64,000 nucleotides of DNA from Haloarcula rara (lineage in GTDB: Archaea; Halobacteriota; Halobacteria; Halobacteriales; Haloarculaceae): positions 124,001 through 188,000 of the forward strand of contig NZ_CP119785.1 of assembly GCF_029338235.1 (NCBI RefSeq), read 5' to 3'. Both the position numbers and the translations under genes were made by a program. The notes under the pieces are model-generated. The model made no database searches. It was not told the origin of the DNA and saw nothing but the letters and a program-made list of their open reading frames with translations. Below are positions 1 through 9,992 of the stretch, piece after piece. Positions within the stretch are counted from its first letter, which is position 1; every line of letters begins with the position of its first letter.

Positions 1-84
1 GGCCTTCTGGAGGCGGTCACAGTGCAGTCGGGCGATGTTTCCGAGACCGATAACGCCCAGCTTGATTGTATGTTCCTCGTTCAT
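1..84 (-). CDS. Gfo/Idh/MocA-family NAD(P)-dependent oxidoreductase, N-terminal fragment
   Basis: Only the first 28 codons are inside the window; the gene runs off its left edge. The protein starts MNEEHTIKLGVIGLGNIARL, which is the first beta strand and the GxGxxA dinucleotide-binding loop of the Gfo/Idh/MocA family, enzymes that oxidise or reduce sugars and polyols with NAD(P). It is the last visible gene of the sugar ABC-transporter operon, 38 nt after the small membrane protein, so it probably acts on the imported sugar. Substrate cannot be told from this fragment. The ATG at 84 is the only sensible start. Confidence 0.8.
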   Translation of the reverse strand, partial: MNEEHTIKLGVIGLGNIARLHCDRLQKA

Positions 85-122
85 TATGTTAGGAAAGGAA
101 CCGGAGACTGATATTACTCCGG

Positions 123-329
123 TTAGTACAGCTGTTGTTCGCGCTCGTCACGTTCCTGCTCGCGTTCCGCTTTGGCTTTCTCGGCCCGTCGACCGCGTCG
201 ATATCGGACGATACCGGGGATAATCTTGTTCTTCAGGTCCAGCGCGAACGACGCGATGCCGTACGCCCAGAAGAAAAACAGGGCCAGCATCCCGCCCCAG
301 TAGACCGTGGCGATGAGTGTCGATTCCAT
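123..329 (-). CDS. Small membrane protein of the sugar ABC-transporter operon
   Basis: This encodes 68 residues. An N-terminal hydrophobic segment (about residues 5-30, rich in aromatic residues) is followed by a highly charged Arg/Lys/Glu tail predicted to be cytoplasmic and helical. It starts 2 nt after the stop of the ATPase gene and lies 38 nt before the oxidoreductase gene, so it is surely cotranscribed with the transporter. I recognise no named family. Position and topology suggest an accessory subunit or stabiliser of the transporter, which is inference. Codon use looks like that of its neighbours, so it is unlikely to be a chance frame. Confidence 0.7.
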   Translation of the reverse strand: MESTLIATVYWGGMLALFFFWAYGIASFALDLKNKIIPGIVRYRRGRRAEKAKAEREQERDEREQQLY

Positions 330-331
330 GA

Positions 332-1528
<1,197 letters not shown>

Positions 1529-1530
1529 TG

Positions 1531-2526
1531 TTATTCTTTGAGTGCGCCCGAGGTCAGTCCGCTGACGATGCGCTCTTGAGCGACGATGACGAGTATCACG
1601 ACCGGCAGGACGCCGACGATACTTGCGGCCGCCATGAGGTTGAACTGCGTGGTGTACTGGGTCTGGTAGCTGAGTATACCACCGACGATGGGCGACCACC
1701 TGGCCGCCTCGGTCGAGGTCGCCATAATCGAACTGAAGAAGTACTCGTTGTAGACGGCGATGAAGGTCAAGACGGCGGCCGTCGCCACACCGGGGGCCGA
1801 AAGCGGCATGATGACCCGGAACAGCGCGCCCAGGCGGGTCGTCCCCTCGACGCGAGCGGCGTCCTCTAAGCCGTCTGGAATCTGGCCGTAGAACGTCGTG
1901 AGGATGAAGATAGACAACGGCATGAACAGCGCGCTAAACGGCAACACCATCGACCCGGGCGTGTTCAGCAGGCGCGGCGGGGTAAACAGCGGAATCTCGG
2001 TGAACGGCAGCGTTATCGGCGCGTTCCCGGCGAAGGCCTGGAACAGCGGGATGACGAAGGCTGCGGGCGGGAAGTAGCTGACCGCCAGGATGCCGAGCAT
2101 CAGGAACGCCCGGCCGGGGAAGCGCAGTCGGCCGAAGACGTAGCCCGCCAGACTCGCCACGACGATGACGATGACCGTCGTCGTCACGGCCAGCGCGAAG
2201 CTGTTCAGCATGTACAGGTGGAACGGGACCTGCTCGAAGACGGTGATGAACGCCTGCGGGTTGAACCCTTTGGGTACCGGCAGCGGGAACGTCGTGCTGA
2301 CGCCGAAGAGGTTTATTTCCGGCAGGAAGCTCCCAGCCAGCAGGTTCCCCGATGGGGTCACCGCGAGGACGAGCAGCCAGTAGAACGGGAACAGCGTCGT
2401 CACGAGGAAGAATGCCATTGCGACGTAGAACAGCGCTCGGTACACCTTCTCCGGGTTCTGGATAGCGGATTGCGTCCACCGTGCCAGCGGTCCCTCGCTA
2501 CTGTTATGGTCTGTTGTCGTAGCCAT
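1531..2526 (-). CDS. Sugar ABC transporter permease (MalG-like)
   Basis: A 331-residue integral membrane permease with about six transmembrane helices, the first near residues 30-55. The cytoplasmic coupling loop with the EAA motif appears as DAARVEGTTRLGALFRVIMP, which contacts the ATPase. The long periplasmic-side loop between helices 1 and 2 (residues 60-115) is typical of MalG-type subunits of the CUT1 family of oligosaccharide importers. The stop is 2 nt before the ATPase start and its own start is 1 nt after the stop of the partner permease, so translation is probably coupled. The transported sugar is inferred only from the neighbouring alpha-glucosidases. Confidence 0.93.
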   Translation of the reverse strand: MATTTDHNSSEGPLARWTQSAIQNPEKVYRALFYVAMAFFLVTTLFPFYWLLVLAVTPSGNLLAGSFLPEINLFGVSTTFPLPVPKGFNPQAFITVFEQVPFHLYMLNSFALAVTTTVIVIVVASLAGYVFGRLRFPGRAFLMLGILAVSYFPPAAFVIPLFQAFAGNAPITLPFTEIPLFTPPRLLNTPGSMVLPFSALFMPLSIFILTTFYGQIPDGLEDAARVEGTTRLGALFRVIMPLSAPGVATAAVLTFIAVYNEYFFSSIMATSTEAARWSPIVGGILSYQTQYTTQFNLMAAASIVGVLPVVILVIVAQERIVSGLTSGALKE

Positions 2527-2527
2527 T

Positions 2528-3508
2528 TTAGATCGCGTCCTCCCCTTGCCACAGGATGAGCCCCATCACGGCGGCACCGATGATGGCGGCCGTGACGAAG
2601 GCGATAGCGGCGGCAGTTCCCTCTCGAGTGTTGAACGTCGCGACGACCATGCAGGACAGCGACGGGACGACCGAACAGCTCGACACGGTGTCGATGATGC
2701 CGTAGACCCGCATGGCCTGCACGGAGCGGAACAACACGGCGACCCCGATGGTCGGCAGGATGAGCGGGAACGTGATGAGTCGGAACTGCTGCCACTTGCT
2801 CGCGCCCGCGACCTTCGCCACGTCGTAGAGGCCGCGGTCGATGCTCTGGAGCCCGGCGAGGATGAGCAGCGCCATGAACGCCGAGGTCTTCCAGATGTCG
2901 GCGACGATGATGATGAACGTCGCGCTCGCGGTGTCGTTCAGCGTGTTCGTCGGCGCCAGCAATCCGAGGTCGGCAAGCGGCGGCGTCGCAAAGCCGACGT
3001 TGGAGTTGAACATCAGGAAGAATATCATCCCCTGGATGACGATGGGCACAGCCCACGGGATGATGATGGCCGCACGGACCCATTTTCGTCCAGTGAAGTC
3101 CTGGTCGAGGATGAGCGCCTGTCCGAGTCCGATCACCGTCTCGAAGGCGACGCTCACCACGGCGAAGATAATCGTCACGACCAGCGCGCTGTTGAGCAGG
3201 GCAGTCAGTGACAGCGACGACGGGATGAACGTCGTTCCACCGGGAAGGAAGCGGTTTTTCCCGCCGGTGAAAAGCTGGACGTAGTTGTCGATACCGACGA
3301 AACTCCTGCCGGCCAGGTCGAGCGACGACGCGTACAGCGACAGTTCGAAAGTCCGGAGGAGCGGGTACAGCGCGACGACACCGAGTAGGATGAACACGGG
3401 AACGAGGAGCAGATACGCGTACTGCGTATCGCTCAAGTTCTCCATCCACCGCATGGCGTCGACGAGTACGCCCGAGCGGCGCGACTCGCGGCCCGTCTCG
3501 GTGCTCAT
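2528..3508 (-). CDS. Sugar ABC transporter permease (MalF-like)
   Basis: A 326-residue permease with about six transmembrane helices; the first is near residues 30-52 (AYLLLVPVFILLGVVALYPL). The EAA coupling loop is present as DVAKVAGASKWQQFRLITFP. It pairs with the MalG-like subunit encoded immediately downstream to form the membrane channel. It follows the binding-protein gene after a 72-nt gap rich in A/T (3509-3580), which could hold an internal processing site or weak promoter. The family is CUT1, usually importing di- and oligosaccharides. Length is normal and I see no disruption. Confidence 0.93.
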   Translation of the reverse strand: MSTETGRESRRSGVLVDAMRWMENLSDTQYAYLLLVPVFILLGVVALYPLLRTFELSLYASSLDLAGRSFVGIDNYVQLFTGGKNRFLPGGTTFIPSSLSLTALLNSALVVTIIFAVVSVAFETVIGLGQALILDQDFTGRKWVRAAIIIPWAVPIVIQGMIFFLMFNSNVGFATPPLADLGLLAPTNTLNDTASATFIIIVADIWKTSAFMALLILAGLQSIDRGLYDVAKVAGASKWQQFRLITFPLILPTIGVAVLFRSVQAMRVYGIIDTVSSCSVVPSLSCMVVATFNTREGTAAAIAFVTAAIIGAAVMGLILWQGEDAI

Positions 3509-3580
3509 CTACGTGCTCCTCCGTATCTAGCCGTTACCATAATAATTAATTGTGGGTTTTACGTTTCAATCTATAGACGC

Positions 3581-5062
3581 TTACTGGGACTCAGTGTTTT
3601 CGAGGGAGCTCTGCAGGGTCGCCATCGCGTCGGCGGAGGAGGCGTCCTGTCCGACGGCGCGGTTGGCCTGCTGGGCGATCTTGCTCGACTGGTCGCTCCA
3701 GACAGCGGTGACCGGACGGGCCATCGTGTTGTTCCCGGCGACCTGCAGCGTGTCCATGTACCGGCCGACGACGTCGACGTCCTGGGCTTCGCTGGAGCTG
3801 AACAGCTCGGGTCGGGGCGGGAGCCATCCCTGGACGGAAAGCAGCGTCAACTGGAAGTCAGGTTCCATCGCGGCGCGGACGACCTCGACGACGTCTTCCT
3901 GGTTGTTGATGTTCGGGTTGACGGTCATGTGCCAGCCACCGAGGGCGGCCGTAGAGCCGCCGGTGCCTGGCTGGGCCGCCTCGCTCTCGGGGACCGCATA
4001 CGGCATCGGCATCGCGCCGAGGTCCTCGCCCAGTGCGGGCTCGTCGGTCTCGTCCGGGTTCCGGCCGGTGAGCGCGAGCGAGTAGGGCCAGTTGCGGTGG
4101 AAGACGGAGTTACCCTCCGCAAAGGGCGTTCGGGAGTCCTCTTCGATCCAGCCGAGGATGTCGGTCGGAGTGAATCCGCCACCGTAGCTCTCGAACCGGC
4201 TCTCTACGTCTTCGTCGTGGACGAACTTCCGCATCATGTTCAGCGAGTTGATGACCTCCTCGGAGTCGACCGTGATAGGCCGGTCGCCGATGGGGCCAAA
4301 GAGGTTGTCTGGCCCGCCGAAGTAGGCACCGCCCCACGAGGACATGACCTCGTTGAACGTACAGCAGGCGGTCCCCTCGTAGATGTCCCACTGGGTCGTG
4401 AAGCCGTACTCCGTGTCGGCGTTGTCCTGGACGTCTTCCGCGATGTTGGACCACTCTTCCCATGTCATCGGCTCCGTGGCCCAGTTGTTCGATTCGGGAC
4501 TGTAGCCGGCATCCTCGACGAGGTCTTTGCGGTACTGCATCGTCGGGAAGTCCGGGAATACCGGCACGCCGAAGAGGTCACCGCTGTCCGGGTCCCGCGC
4601 CGTGTCGGTGAACGCGCTGAAGTAGTTGTCCGAGACATCACTGACCAGTTCCTCGGGGAGCGCCTCCGAGAGGTTCTGAAGCTGGCCGCGCTGGATGAAG
4701 ACGTTCGTCCAGCCGTTGTCCATCAGGAACATATCGGGGTCCGTCTCGCCAGCGCTCAGCAGTCGGTTGTAGTTCGACCGGGCCGCACCGGTGTCCTGGT
4801 CCCGTGGGACGAACTCCACCGTGATGTCCTCCGAGAGCCCGTTGTCGTAGAGGGCCTCCTTGATCGCGTCGCCGTTGTTCTGGACCGCAACTGGGTCGAA
4901 ACCCCAGGTGACTGTCCGGCCGCCACCGCCGCCGCCGCCGCCACCGATGAGGTCCGCACAGCCGGCCAGCCCGGCTGTCAGTCCCGAAACTCCGGCGGCC
5001 TGAACGAACCGCCGTCGCGATACTCCTGACGAGCGAACGCCGCGCGTGTCATCCTGCGACAT
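3581..5062 (-). CDS. Sugar ABC transporter substrate-binding lipoprotein (Tat-exported)
   Basis: A 493-residue extracellular solute-binding protein, the first gene of the transporter operon. The N-terminus has a twin-arginine signal (SRRRFVQAAG) and a lipobox ending in LAGC near residue 34, so it is probably folded before export and lipid-anchored. A nine-glycine linker follows the Cys, then a MalE/family-1-like binding domain (GRTVTWGF...). Haloarchaeal binding proteins commonly use this Tat-lipoprotein route. The ligand cannot be read from sequence; two alpha-glucosidases nearby suggest a glucose-containing oligosaccharide. The ATG at 5062 gives the complete signal peptide. Confidence 0.93.
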   Translation of the reverse strand: MSQDDTRGVRSSGVSRRRFVQAAGVSGLTAGLAGCADLIGGGGGGGGGRTVTWGFDPVAVQNNGDAIKEALYDNGLSEDITVEFVPRDQDTGAARSNYNRLLSAGETDPDMFLMDNGWTNVFIQRGQLQNLSEALPEELVSDVSDNYFSAFTDTARDPDSGDLFGVPVFPDFPTMQYRKDLVEDAGYSPESNNWATEPMTWEEWSNIAEDVQDNADTEYGFTTQWDIYEGTACCTFNEVMSSWGGAYFGGPDNLFGPIGDRPITVDSEEVINSLNMMRKFVHDEDVESRFESYGGGFTPTDILGWIEEDSRTPFAEGNSVFHRNWPYSLALTGRNPDETDEPALGEDLGAMPMPYAVPESEAAQPGTGGSTAALGGWHMTVNPNINNQEDVVEVVRAAMEPDFQLTLLSVQGWLPPRPELFSSSEAQDVDVVGRYMDTLQVAGNNTMARPVTAVWSDQSSKIAQQANRAVGQDASSADAMATLQSSLENTESQ

Positions 5063-5361
5063 ATCTGTTCAGTTCTGTTGTTGGGTGGTACTTAACTATT
5101 GCCCATAATTAACCACAGTCGTTGTTAACGAGTCCGCTGTCGGCGGGCAACAACTATTGTTACTGATAAATACTGACTGAAGCTAACAATCATTATATAA
5201 ACAACCCAGAACGGTGTGACCGCCACGGCGGCTACGAACTATTAAACGCGAAAACAGTTCTGTCATTTTTTCTCGCGCGCGGTTCGGGCGACACACAGTG
5301 ACTGACGCGCGATATAGTGGTGGATAAGCCTCGTCCTGGTCGAAAAACTATGTCGCGGGAG
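5063..5361. promoter_or_regulatory. Intergenic region with transporter-operon promoter
   Basis: The gap between the binding-protein gene and the end of the TrmB-like gene is AT-rich between about 5085 and 5265, unlike the GC-rich surroundings. On the minus strand a TATA-like TTAATTATG (5104-5112) lies about 45 bp before the binding-protein ATG. Further upstream are short interrupted inverted repeats, for example GTTGTT (5121-5126 region) against AACAAC near 5148-5153, and GTGG...CCAC around the TATA box. These are plausible sites for the adjacent TrmB-like regulator, but I cannot match a known TrmB box. No gene is seen here. Confidence 0.5.
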
Positions 5362-5383
5362 CAGCGTCCAGTGCCGGACGCTG
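5362..5383 (-). terminator. Hairpin terminator after the TrmB-like gene
   Basis: CAGCGTCC and GGACGCTG form a perfect 8-bp stem with a 6-nt loop, starting 5 nt after the regulator's stop codon. On the minus strand a run of five T follows about 12 nt later. This looks like a transcription stop separating the regulator from the transporter operon. Confidence 0.55.
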
Positions 5384-5388
5384 ACCGA

Positions 5389-6465
5389 CTAGTCGTAGCG
5401 GACGTCGGTTATCGTGATTTCGGTGGCTTCGATAGTCTCGAGGACGGCGCCCCAGCCGCCGATGTCGTACGCTTCGCCGTCGGCCTCGAGGGTGAGACTG
5501 ATGCGACCGGCCAGCTGGGCCAGCGGGACCGGCTCCTGGCGGCCCATGGAACTCCCGGTGTAATCGATGTCGACGACCCGACCAGTCAGGTCGACCGGCT
5601 CCTTTGTATCGGTCTCGTATCCCTGGACGCGCGCTTCGACGGTCGCGCCCTTCGACAGTATCGGTTCCAGGTCGCGGACCGCATGGCGCAGGTCCACGTA
5701 GGTCGTCGGCGTCTCCGGCGTCCTGACGGTGTACACCGTCTCCCATATCTCCCAGAGGCAAGTGAGGAAAAACCAGTGGAACAGGTACGTGTGTGTACGG
5801 TCGTTGACGAGGACCCCGTACTCGTTGACCGACTGTTGATGGGGCGCAAAGCAGGTCCAGCGGCGGTCGACCAGCACCAGGAACGGGGAGGGAATGTCCC
5901 GATGGCGGGCCTCGGTGCAGGTGCCCTCTATCTCCGCGCCGTCGGGGATGTCGTCGTCAGGGCTGGTACAGATACTGAGCTTGATATTGACGCCCCGGTC
6001 GTGGGCCGCGGCCAGTTCCGACCGGAGCGCGCGGAACTGCTCGGTGTCGACGCCGAGCTGTATCTGCTGGTCCGCCGACGAGATGAGTTCTTTGGCCCGC
6101 TTGAGCACCGTGTCGAACCGTTTGACGATACTGACCTCGTGGTCGGTCATCTCCGGTTCGTTCCACCGCTCCTCGATGTCCGACGCGGCGTCGAGATACT
6201 TGCTCGACTGCGACCGGAGGTTCTCGAGGACACCCTGGGGGTCGTGGGCCCGCGCCGTAAGCGAGTCCTGCTGGAAGGTCTCGATGTATCCCTTCGATTC
6301 GAGGTCCCGCAACACGTCGTAAATGCGCGGGTCCGGCACCTCGGAGGCGTCGGCGATATCCGTCGCAGAGGCCGTCCCAAGCCCCAGTAACGCGACGTAG
6401 GCCTCCGCCTGATAGGGGGAGAGGCCGGCGTCCTCCAGTACCTCAGTCAGTTCGTCGTCGTCCAT
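5389..6465 (-). CDS. TrmB-like sugar-responsive transcriptional regulator
   Basis: A 358-residue regulator. Residues about 1-75 form the winged-helix domain typical of TrmB (LTEVLEDAGLSPYQAEAYVA, then ASATDIADASEVPDPRIYD and a wing), residues about 80-115 a helical dimerisation segment, and the rest the TrmB effector-binding region with a phospholipase-D-like fold followed by a beta-rich sugar-binding tail. Known TrmB proteins bind maltose, trehalose or glucose and repress or activate transporter operons. It is transcribed in the same direction as, and directly upstream of, the ABC operon. The start at 6465 (MDDDELTE) is preferred because the 18 residues further upstream do not look like family sequence. 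Confidence 0.88.
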   Translation of the reverse strand: MDDDELTEVLEDAGLSPYQAEAYVALLGLGTASATDIADASEVPDPRIYDVLRDLESKGYIETFQQDSLTARAHDPQGVLENLRSQSSKYLDAASDIEERWNEPEMTDHEVSIVKRFDTVLKRAKELISSADQQIQLGVDTEQFRALRSELAAAHDRGVNIKLSICTSPDDDIPDGAEIEGTCTEARHRDIPSPFLVLVDRRWTCFAPHQQSVNEYGVLVNDRTHTYLFHWFFLTCLWEIWETVYTVRTPETPTTYVDLRHAVRDLEPILSKGATVEARVQGYETDTKEPVDLTGRVVDIDYTGSSMGRQEPVPLAQLAGRISLTLEADGEAYDIGGWGAVLETIEATEITITDVRYD

Positions 6466-6701
6466 TCGTGTCCCTGCTCGGTTGTCGATTGATATCTGTC
6501 TCTTGATTCCATCTTTCACACCCCTCGCGGTTATTTTTCAGACGTGATTGTGGATACTTCCATACTTCGGTACGCCACAGGCGGTCGTCGCGGTGGTAAT
6601 CCGTGCGATTCAATAACAATGCACGTTGTAAAATACTAACGCATGAACCGTCACGGTATGTGGCAGACGGCAGGAGCGACACGACGGGCGGGTGCCGACC
6701 G

Positions 6702-7496
6702 ATGAAGTGGAACGATATCCGCCGCTCGGAGTACACCGGTGCGAACAGATGCTGGGCCTGTACGTCGGTGAATCTGGGCCTCGTCGGACTGTTCGCGCTC
6801 TGGCTCTACCACCGGGACCGGCGGGTCGGGGCCCTGGCGGCTGCTGCCATCGGTGTCGCCGCCGTTGCAGTCCGGGGGTACGTGGTCCCGTACACGCCCC
6901 AGTTCGCGCCGCGGCTCGTCGAAACGGTCCCGCTTCCGGGGGATCCCTTCGGCAAAGGCCCCGGGCGAGATATCCCCGAGAGTGCGTCCCTCACGGGGAC
7001 GGACGTCGACGGGACGGCGGTGCTGCAGGAGCTCGCTGCTGCCGGCGCCGTCGAGGCGGACGGTGACCTGATACGCCCGACGGCGGCGGTCGACAGCGAC
7101 TGGCGCGAGCAGATGGACCGACTGGCGGCCGAACCGCTCGAGGCGCTCGCCCGTGAGGCAGCCGAGACGGTGCCCACCGCGGACGAACTCGAGACCTACG
7201 TCGACGAGACCGGCGAGTGGCTCGTCGTCGACAGTGGACTGGTCGCTCGGCCCGTCGTCGTCGCGGAGCTTTCGGCGTACCTGGCGCTCGCCGGGACGGT
7301 CGAGGACCGGCGGGTCCGGCTCGCAGGCGCTCGCGCCTTCCGGATGTTCCTCGATAGCTGTCCCGACTGCGCCACGGCGCTGGTCGAGTCGTCGGCCGTC
7401 TCCTGCTGTGGCGGCTACACCGACCCCCATACCAGACCGGAGGACGTGCTGGTCTGTCCGAACTGCGAACAGCGCCTGTTCACGATACCGAACTGA
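6702..7496 (+). CDS. Conserved haloarchaeal membrane protein with C-terminal zinc-ribbon-like cysteines
   Basis: A 264-residue protein of unknown function. Two hydrophobic segments are seen near residues 18-34 (VNLGLVGLFALWLYH) and 40-58. A long soluble acidic region follows, and the C-terminus carries CPDC, then SCCGGY and CPNC, suggesting a zinc ribbon or a rubredoxin-like knuckle. The N-terminus also has a CWAC pair. It is divergent from the TrmB-like gene and 96 nt upstream of gfcR, on the same strand as gfcR. The ATG at 6702 is preferred over 6603 because MKWNDIRRSEYTG begins the acidic codon-biased stretch. No function is proposed. Confidence 0.65.
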   Translation: MKWNDIRRSEYTGANRCWACTSVNLGLVGLFALWLYHRDRRVGALAAAAIGVAAVAVRGYVVPYTPQFAPRLVETVPLPGDPFGKGPGRDIPESASLTGTDVDGTAVLQELAAAGAVEADGDLIRPTAAVDSDWREQMDRLAAEPLEALAREAAETVPTADELETYVDETGEWLVVDSGLVARPVVVAELSAYLALAGTVEDRRVRLAGARAFRMFLDSCPDCATALVESSAVSCCGGYTDPHTRPEDVLVCPNCEQRLFTIPN

Positions 7497-7592
7497 GAGG
7501 GCGCCCACCGGCCGCGTCGACCCGGCGGCGTCCGGCCGTGAACGCGGCACAAAGGCGTTGCCTATTAAGCCCCACCGGACAGAAGGCAACGT

Positions 7593-8234
7593 ATGAAGAA
7601 CATCGACGACCTCGTCGAGAGCGCAGCGGAGCTCGCCGAGCGGGGGCTCTCCAAGGGTGAAATCGCCGACGAACTGAACGTCTCCCGGGAGACGGCGAGC
7701 TGGCTGGTCGAGCGCAGCGGCACCGGCGCGGCGCCGAAGGAGGTCCCAAAGAGCGGGCCCCACGACATCCACGTCGACTGGTCCGCACTGGGCCGGGACA
7801 GCAGCCGCCTCCACCACATCGGCTGTGCGATGGCCGACCTGCTCTCGAAGCAGGGCGAGGACGTCGACCTCACCATCGGTATCGAGAAGGCCGGTGCGCC
7901 GCTGGCGACGACAGTCGCGCGGGAACTGGACACCGACCTCGGGACCTACGCCCCCTCGAAACACCAGTGGGACGACGACGAGAGCGACACGTCCGACGGC
8001 TCCTTTTCCCGCAACTTCGCCCAGATTCGCGACCGGGACTGCTACGTCGTCGACGACACCATCACCAGCGGCAACACGATGTCCGAGACCGTCGAGGCCA
8101 TCCAGCAACAGGGCGGCAACCCCGTTGCCTGCGTCGTGCTGGCCGACAAACGCGGCATCGAGGACATCCACGGCGTCCCGGTGTACTCGCTGTTGCAGGT
8201 AATCCGGGTGGGCAGCGAGGAATCCTCGAACTGA
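7593..8234 (+). CDS. gfcR: GfcR, phosphoribosyltransferase-fold regulator of sugar catabolism
   Basis: A 213-residue protein with an N-terminal helix-turn-helix (about residues 17-41, GLSKGEIADELNVSRETASW) joined to an orotate-phosphoribosyltransferase-like domain. The PRPP-binding loop is VVDDTITSG at residues 152-160. In Haloferax this family, formerly annotated as a PyrE-like protein, is the activator GfcR of glucose and fructose degradation genes of the semiphosphorylative Entner-Doudoroff pathway. Genes of that pathway are present in this window (gluconate dehydratase-like, KDG kinase, pyruvate kinase), so they are likely targets. The ATG at 7593 has a TATA-like CTATTAAG about 30 bp upstream (near 7561), consistent with a leaderless message. 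Confidence 0.88.
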   Translation: MKNIDDLVESAAELAERGLSKGEIADELNVSRETASWLVERSGTGAAPKEVPKSGPHDIHVDWSALGRDSSRLHHIGCAMADLLSKQGEDVDLTIGIEKAGAPLATTVARELDTDLGTYAPSKHQWDDDESDTSDGSFSRNFAQIRDRDCYVVDDTITSGNTMSETVEAIQQQGGNPVACVVLADKRGIEDIHGVPVYSLLQVIRVGSEESSN

Positions 8235-8245
8235 GCCGGGACGTT

Positions 8246-8257
8246 GACCGAGCGGTC
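8246..8257. terminator. Small bidirectional hairpin between convergent genes
   Basis: GACCG and CGGTC form a 5-bp stem with a 2-nt loop, 11 nt after the gfcR stop, followed on the plus strand by CGTTACTGATTTT. It lies between the convergent gfcR and glucosidase genes and may help end both transcripts. Confidence 0.35.
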
Positions 8258-8276
8258 CGTTACTGATTTTCGGTGA

Positions 8277-9992
8277 CTACTCCAGCCGGTAGATGCGGGC
8301 CTCGTAGGGCTCGTGGTCTCTGGTGGGCCCAATCGTGTCTCGGTCGTAGTTCGACAGTAGCAGGTCGGCGTCCTCGATAGTCGTCGAGAGGTCCACCGTC
8401 GCTGTCTTGTCCGAGAAGTTAAGCACCGAGAGCATCCGCTCGCTGACGCGGCCGTCGGGGTGTTCGAGGGTCTGTGTGTAGGCGGCGAGGCGCTCGTGGT
8501 GAGGATGGAGGTCGCTGTAGGTGCCGTAGACGAACGCGTCGTACTCGTTGCGCAGGTCGATGAGCGACTGGTAGTACTTCGTGACGGAGTCGCCCTCCCG
8601 GGCGTCGGCGACGTTGACCTGCTCGTAGTTGGTGTTGACCTGGAGCCACGGGTCCCCCTCCGTGAAGCCGGCGTGTTCGCTGTCGTCCCACTGCATCGGC
8701 GTCCGGGCGTTGTCCCGCGAGCGATAGCCCACGATATCGGCGATCTCCTCGAAGGTGTCGTACTGCTCGGAGTCGAGCAACTCCCGTGCCGTGCGTCGCG
8801 CATCGACGTCGGCCAGGCTCTCCCTGTCCTCCCACTGGGCGTTCGTCATGCCGAGCTCCTGGCCCTGATACACGTAGGGCGTCCCGGAGCGAGTCAGAAT
8901 ATAGGTTCCAAGCAGCGTCGCAGACTCCCGGCGGTACGCCTCCGGGTCGCCGTAGCGCGAGACGACCCGGGGCTGGTCGTGGTTCTCCCAGTACAGCGCG
9001 TTCCAGCCCTCGTCGTCGAGGCCGTCGTGCCACCGCCTCGCAATCTCCTTGAGCTCCGGCAGGTCCCAGTCGCCGACGCTCCAGCGCTTTTGCCCGTCGT
9101 AGTCGAGTTTGGTGTGCTGGAAGTGAAAGGCCATATCCAGGGGCCCGTCCTCGCCGGCGTACTCGCGGGCCCGCTCGACGGTCAGTTGCGGCATCTCGCC
9201 GACCGTCAAGATGTCGTAGTTCGAGAGGACCTGCTCGTCCATCGCCTCCAGATAGTCGAGTATCCGCGGGCCGTCGACGAAGTGTTCGGCGCCGACCCAC
9301 TCGCTGTCGGGGTCGCCGTCGGGGAGCCCCGGTGCCTTCGAGAGCAGGTTGATGACGTCCATCCGGAAGCCGTCGATGCCCTTCTCCAGCCACCACTCCA
9401 TCGTGTCGAAGATGTCCCGACGTACCGCCGGATTCCGCCAGTTCAGGTCGGGCTGGGACTCGTCGTAGAGATGGAGGTAGTACTCGCCCCGCTCCTCGTC
9501 GTAGGTCCAGGCGGACCCGCCGAAGAAAGACTCCCAGTTGTTCGGCGGCCCGTCGCCATCCCCCTCGCGCCAGATGTAGTAGTCCTCGTATTCGGGGTCA
9601 CCGCGACGGGACCGCTGGAACCACTCGTGGTCGACGGAGGTGTGATTGACCACGAGGTCCATCACGAGTCGCATATCTCGGTCGTGGACCTGTGCGAGCA
9701 GTTCCTCCCAGTCGGCCATCGTCCCGTACTCGTGGTGGATAGAGCGGTAATCGCTGATGTCGTAGCCGTTGTCCCGCTGTGGCGACTCGTACACCGGGTT
9801 CAGCCAGATGACGTCGACACCCAGGTCCGCGACGTGGTCCAGCCGCTCGATGATGCCGGGGATGTCACCGATACCGTCGCCGTCGCTGTCCGCGAAGCTC
9901 CGCGGATATATCTGGTAGACGACCGACTCCTTCCACCACGTGCGCTCCTCCGGCGGGACTGGGTGGCTCGTCTGTTGTGGTGTGTCGGTCAT
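8277..9992 (-). CDS. GH13 alpha-glucosidase (oligo-1,6-glucosidase/trehalose-6-P hydrolase-like)
   Basis: A 571-residue cytoplasmic glycoside hydrolase of family GH13. It has the conserved start WWKESVVYQIYPRSFADSDG, region I DLVVNHTS, nucleophile Asp212 in GFRMDVINL, acid/base Glu266 in TVGEMPQL, and Asp339 in NHDQPR. The short C-terminal beta domain runs from about residue 490. Such enzymes release glucose from the non-reducing end of maltose, isomaltose, sucrose or trehalose-like substrates. Its start overlaps the stop of the upstream paralogue by 4 nt (ATGA), which decides the start at 9992. It has no signal peptide, so it should act on sugar imported by the ABC system in this window. Exact linkage specificity is not predictable. 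Confidence 0.9.
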   Translation of the reverse strand: MTDTPQQTSHPVPPEERTWWKESVVYQIYPRSFADSDGDGIGDIPGIIERLDHVADLGVDVIWLNPVYESPQRDNGYDISDYRSIHHEYGTMADWEELLAQVHDRDMRLVMDLVVNHTSVDHEWFQRSRRGDPEYEDYYIWREGDGDGPPNNWESFFGGSAWTYDEERGEYYLHLYDESQPDLNWRNPAVRRDIFDTMEWWLEKGIDGFRMDVINLLSKAPGLPDGDPDSEWVGAEHFVDGPRILDYLEAMDEQVLSNYDILTVGEMPQLTVERAREYAGEDGPLDMAFHFQHTKLDYDGQKRWSVGDWDLPELKEIARRWHDGLDDEGWNALYWENHDQPRVVSRYGDPEAYRRESATLLGTYILTRSGTPYVYQGQELGMTNAQWEDRESLADVDARRTARELLDSEQYDTFEEIADIVGYRSRDNARTPMQWDDSEHAGFTEGDPWLQVNTNYEQVNVADAREGDSVTKYYQSLIDLRNEYDAFVYGTYSDLHPHHERLAAYTQTLEHPDGRVSERMLSVLNFSDKTATVDLSTTIEDADLLLSNYDRDTIGPTRDHEPYEARIYRLE

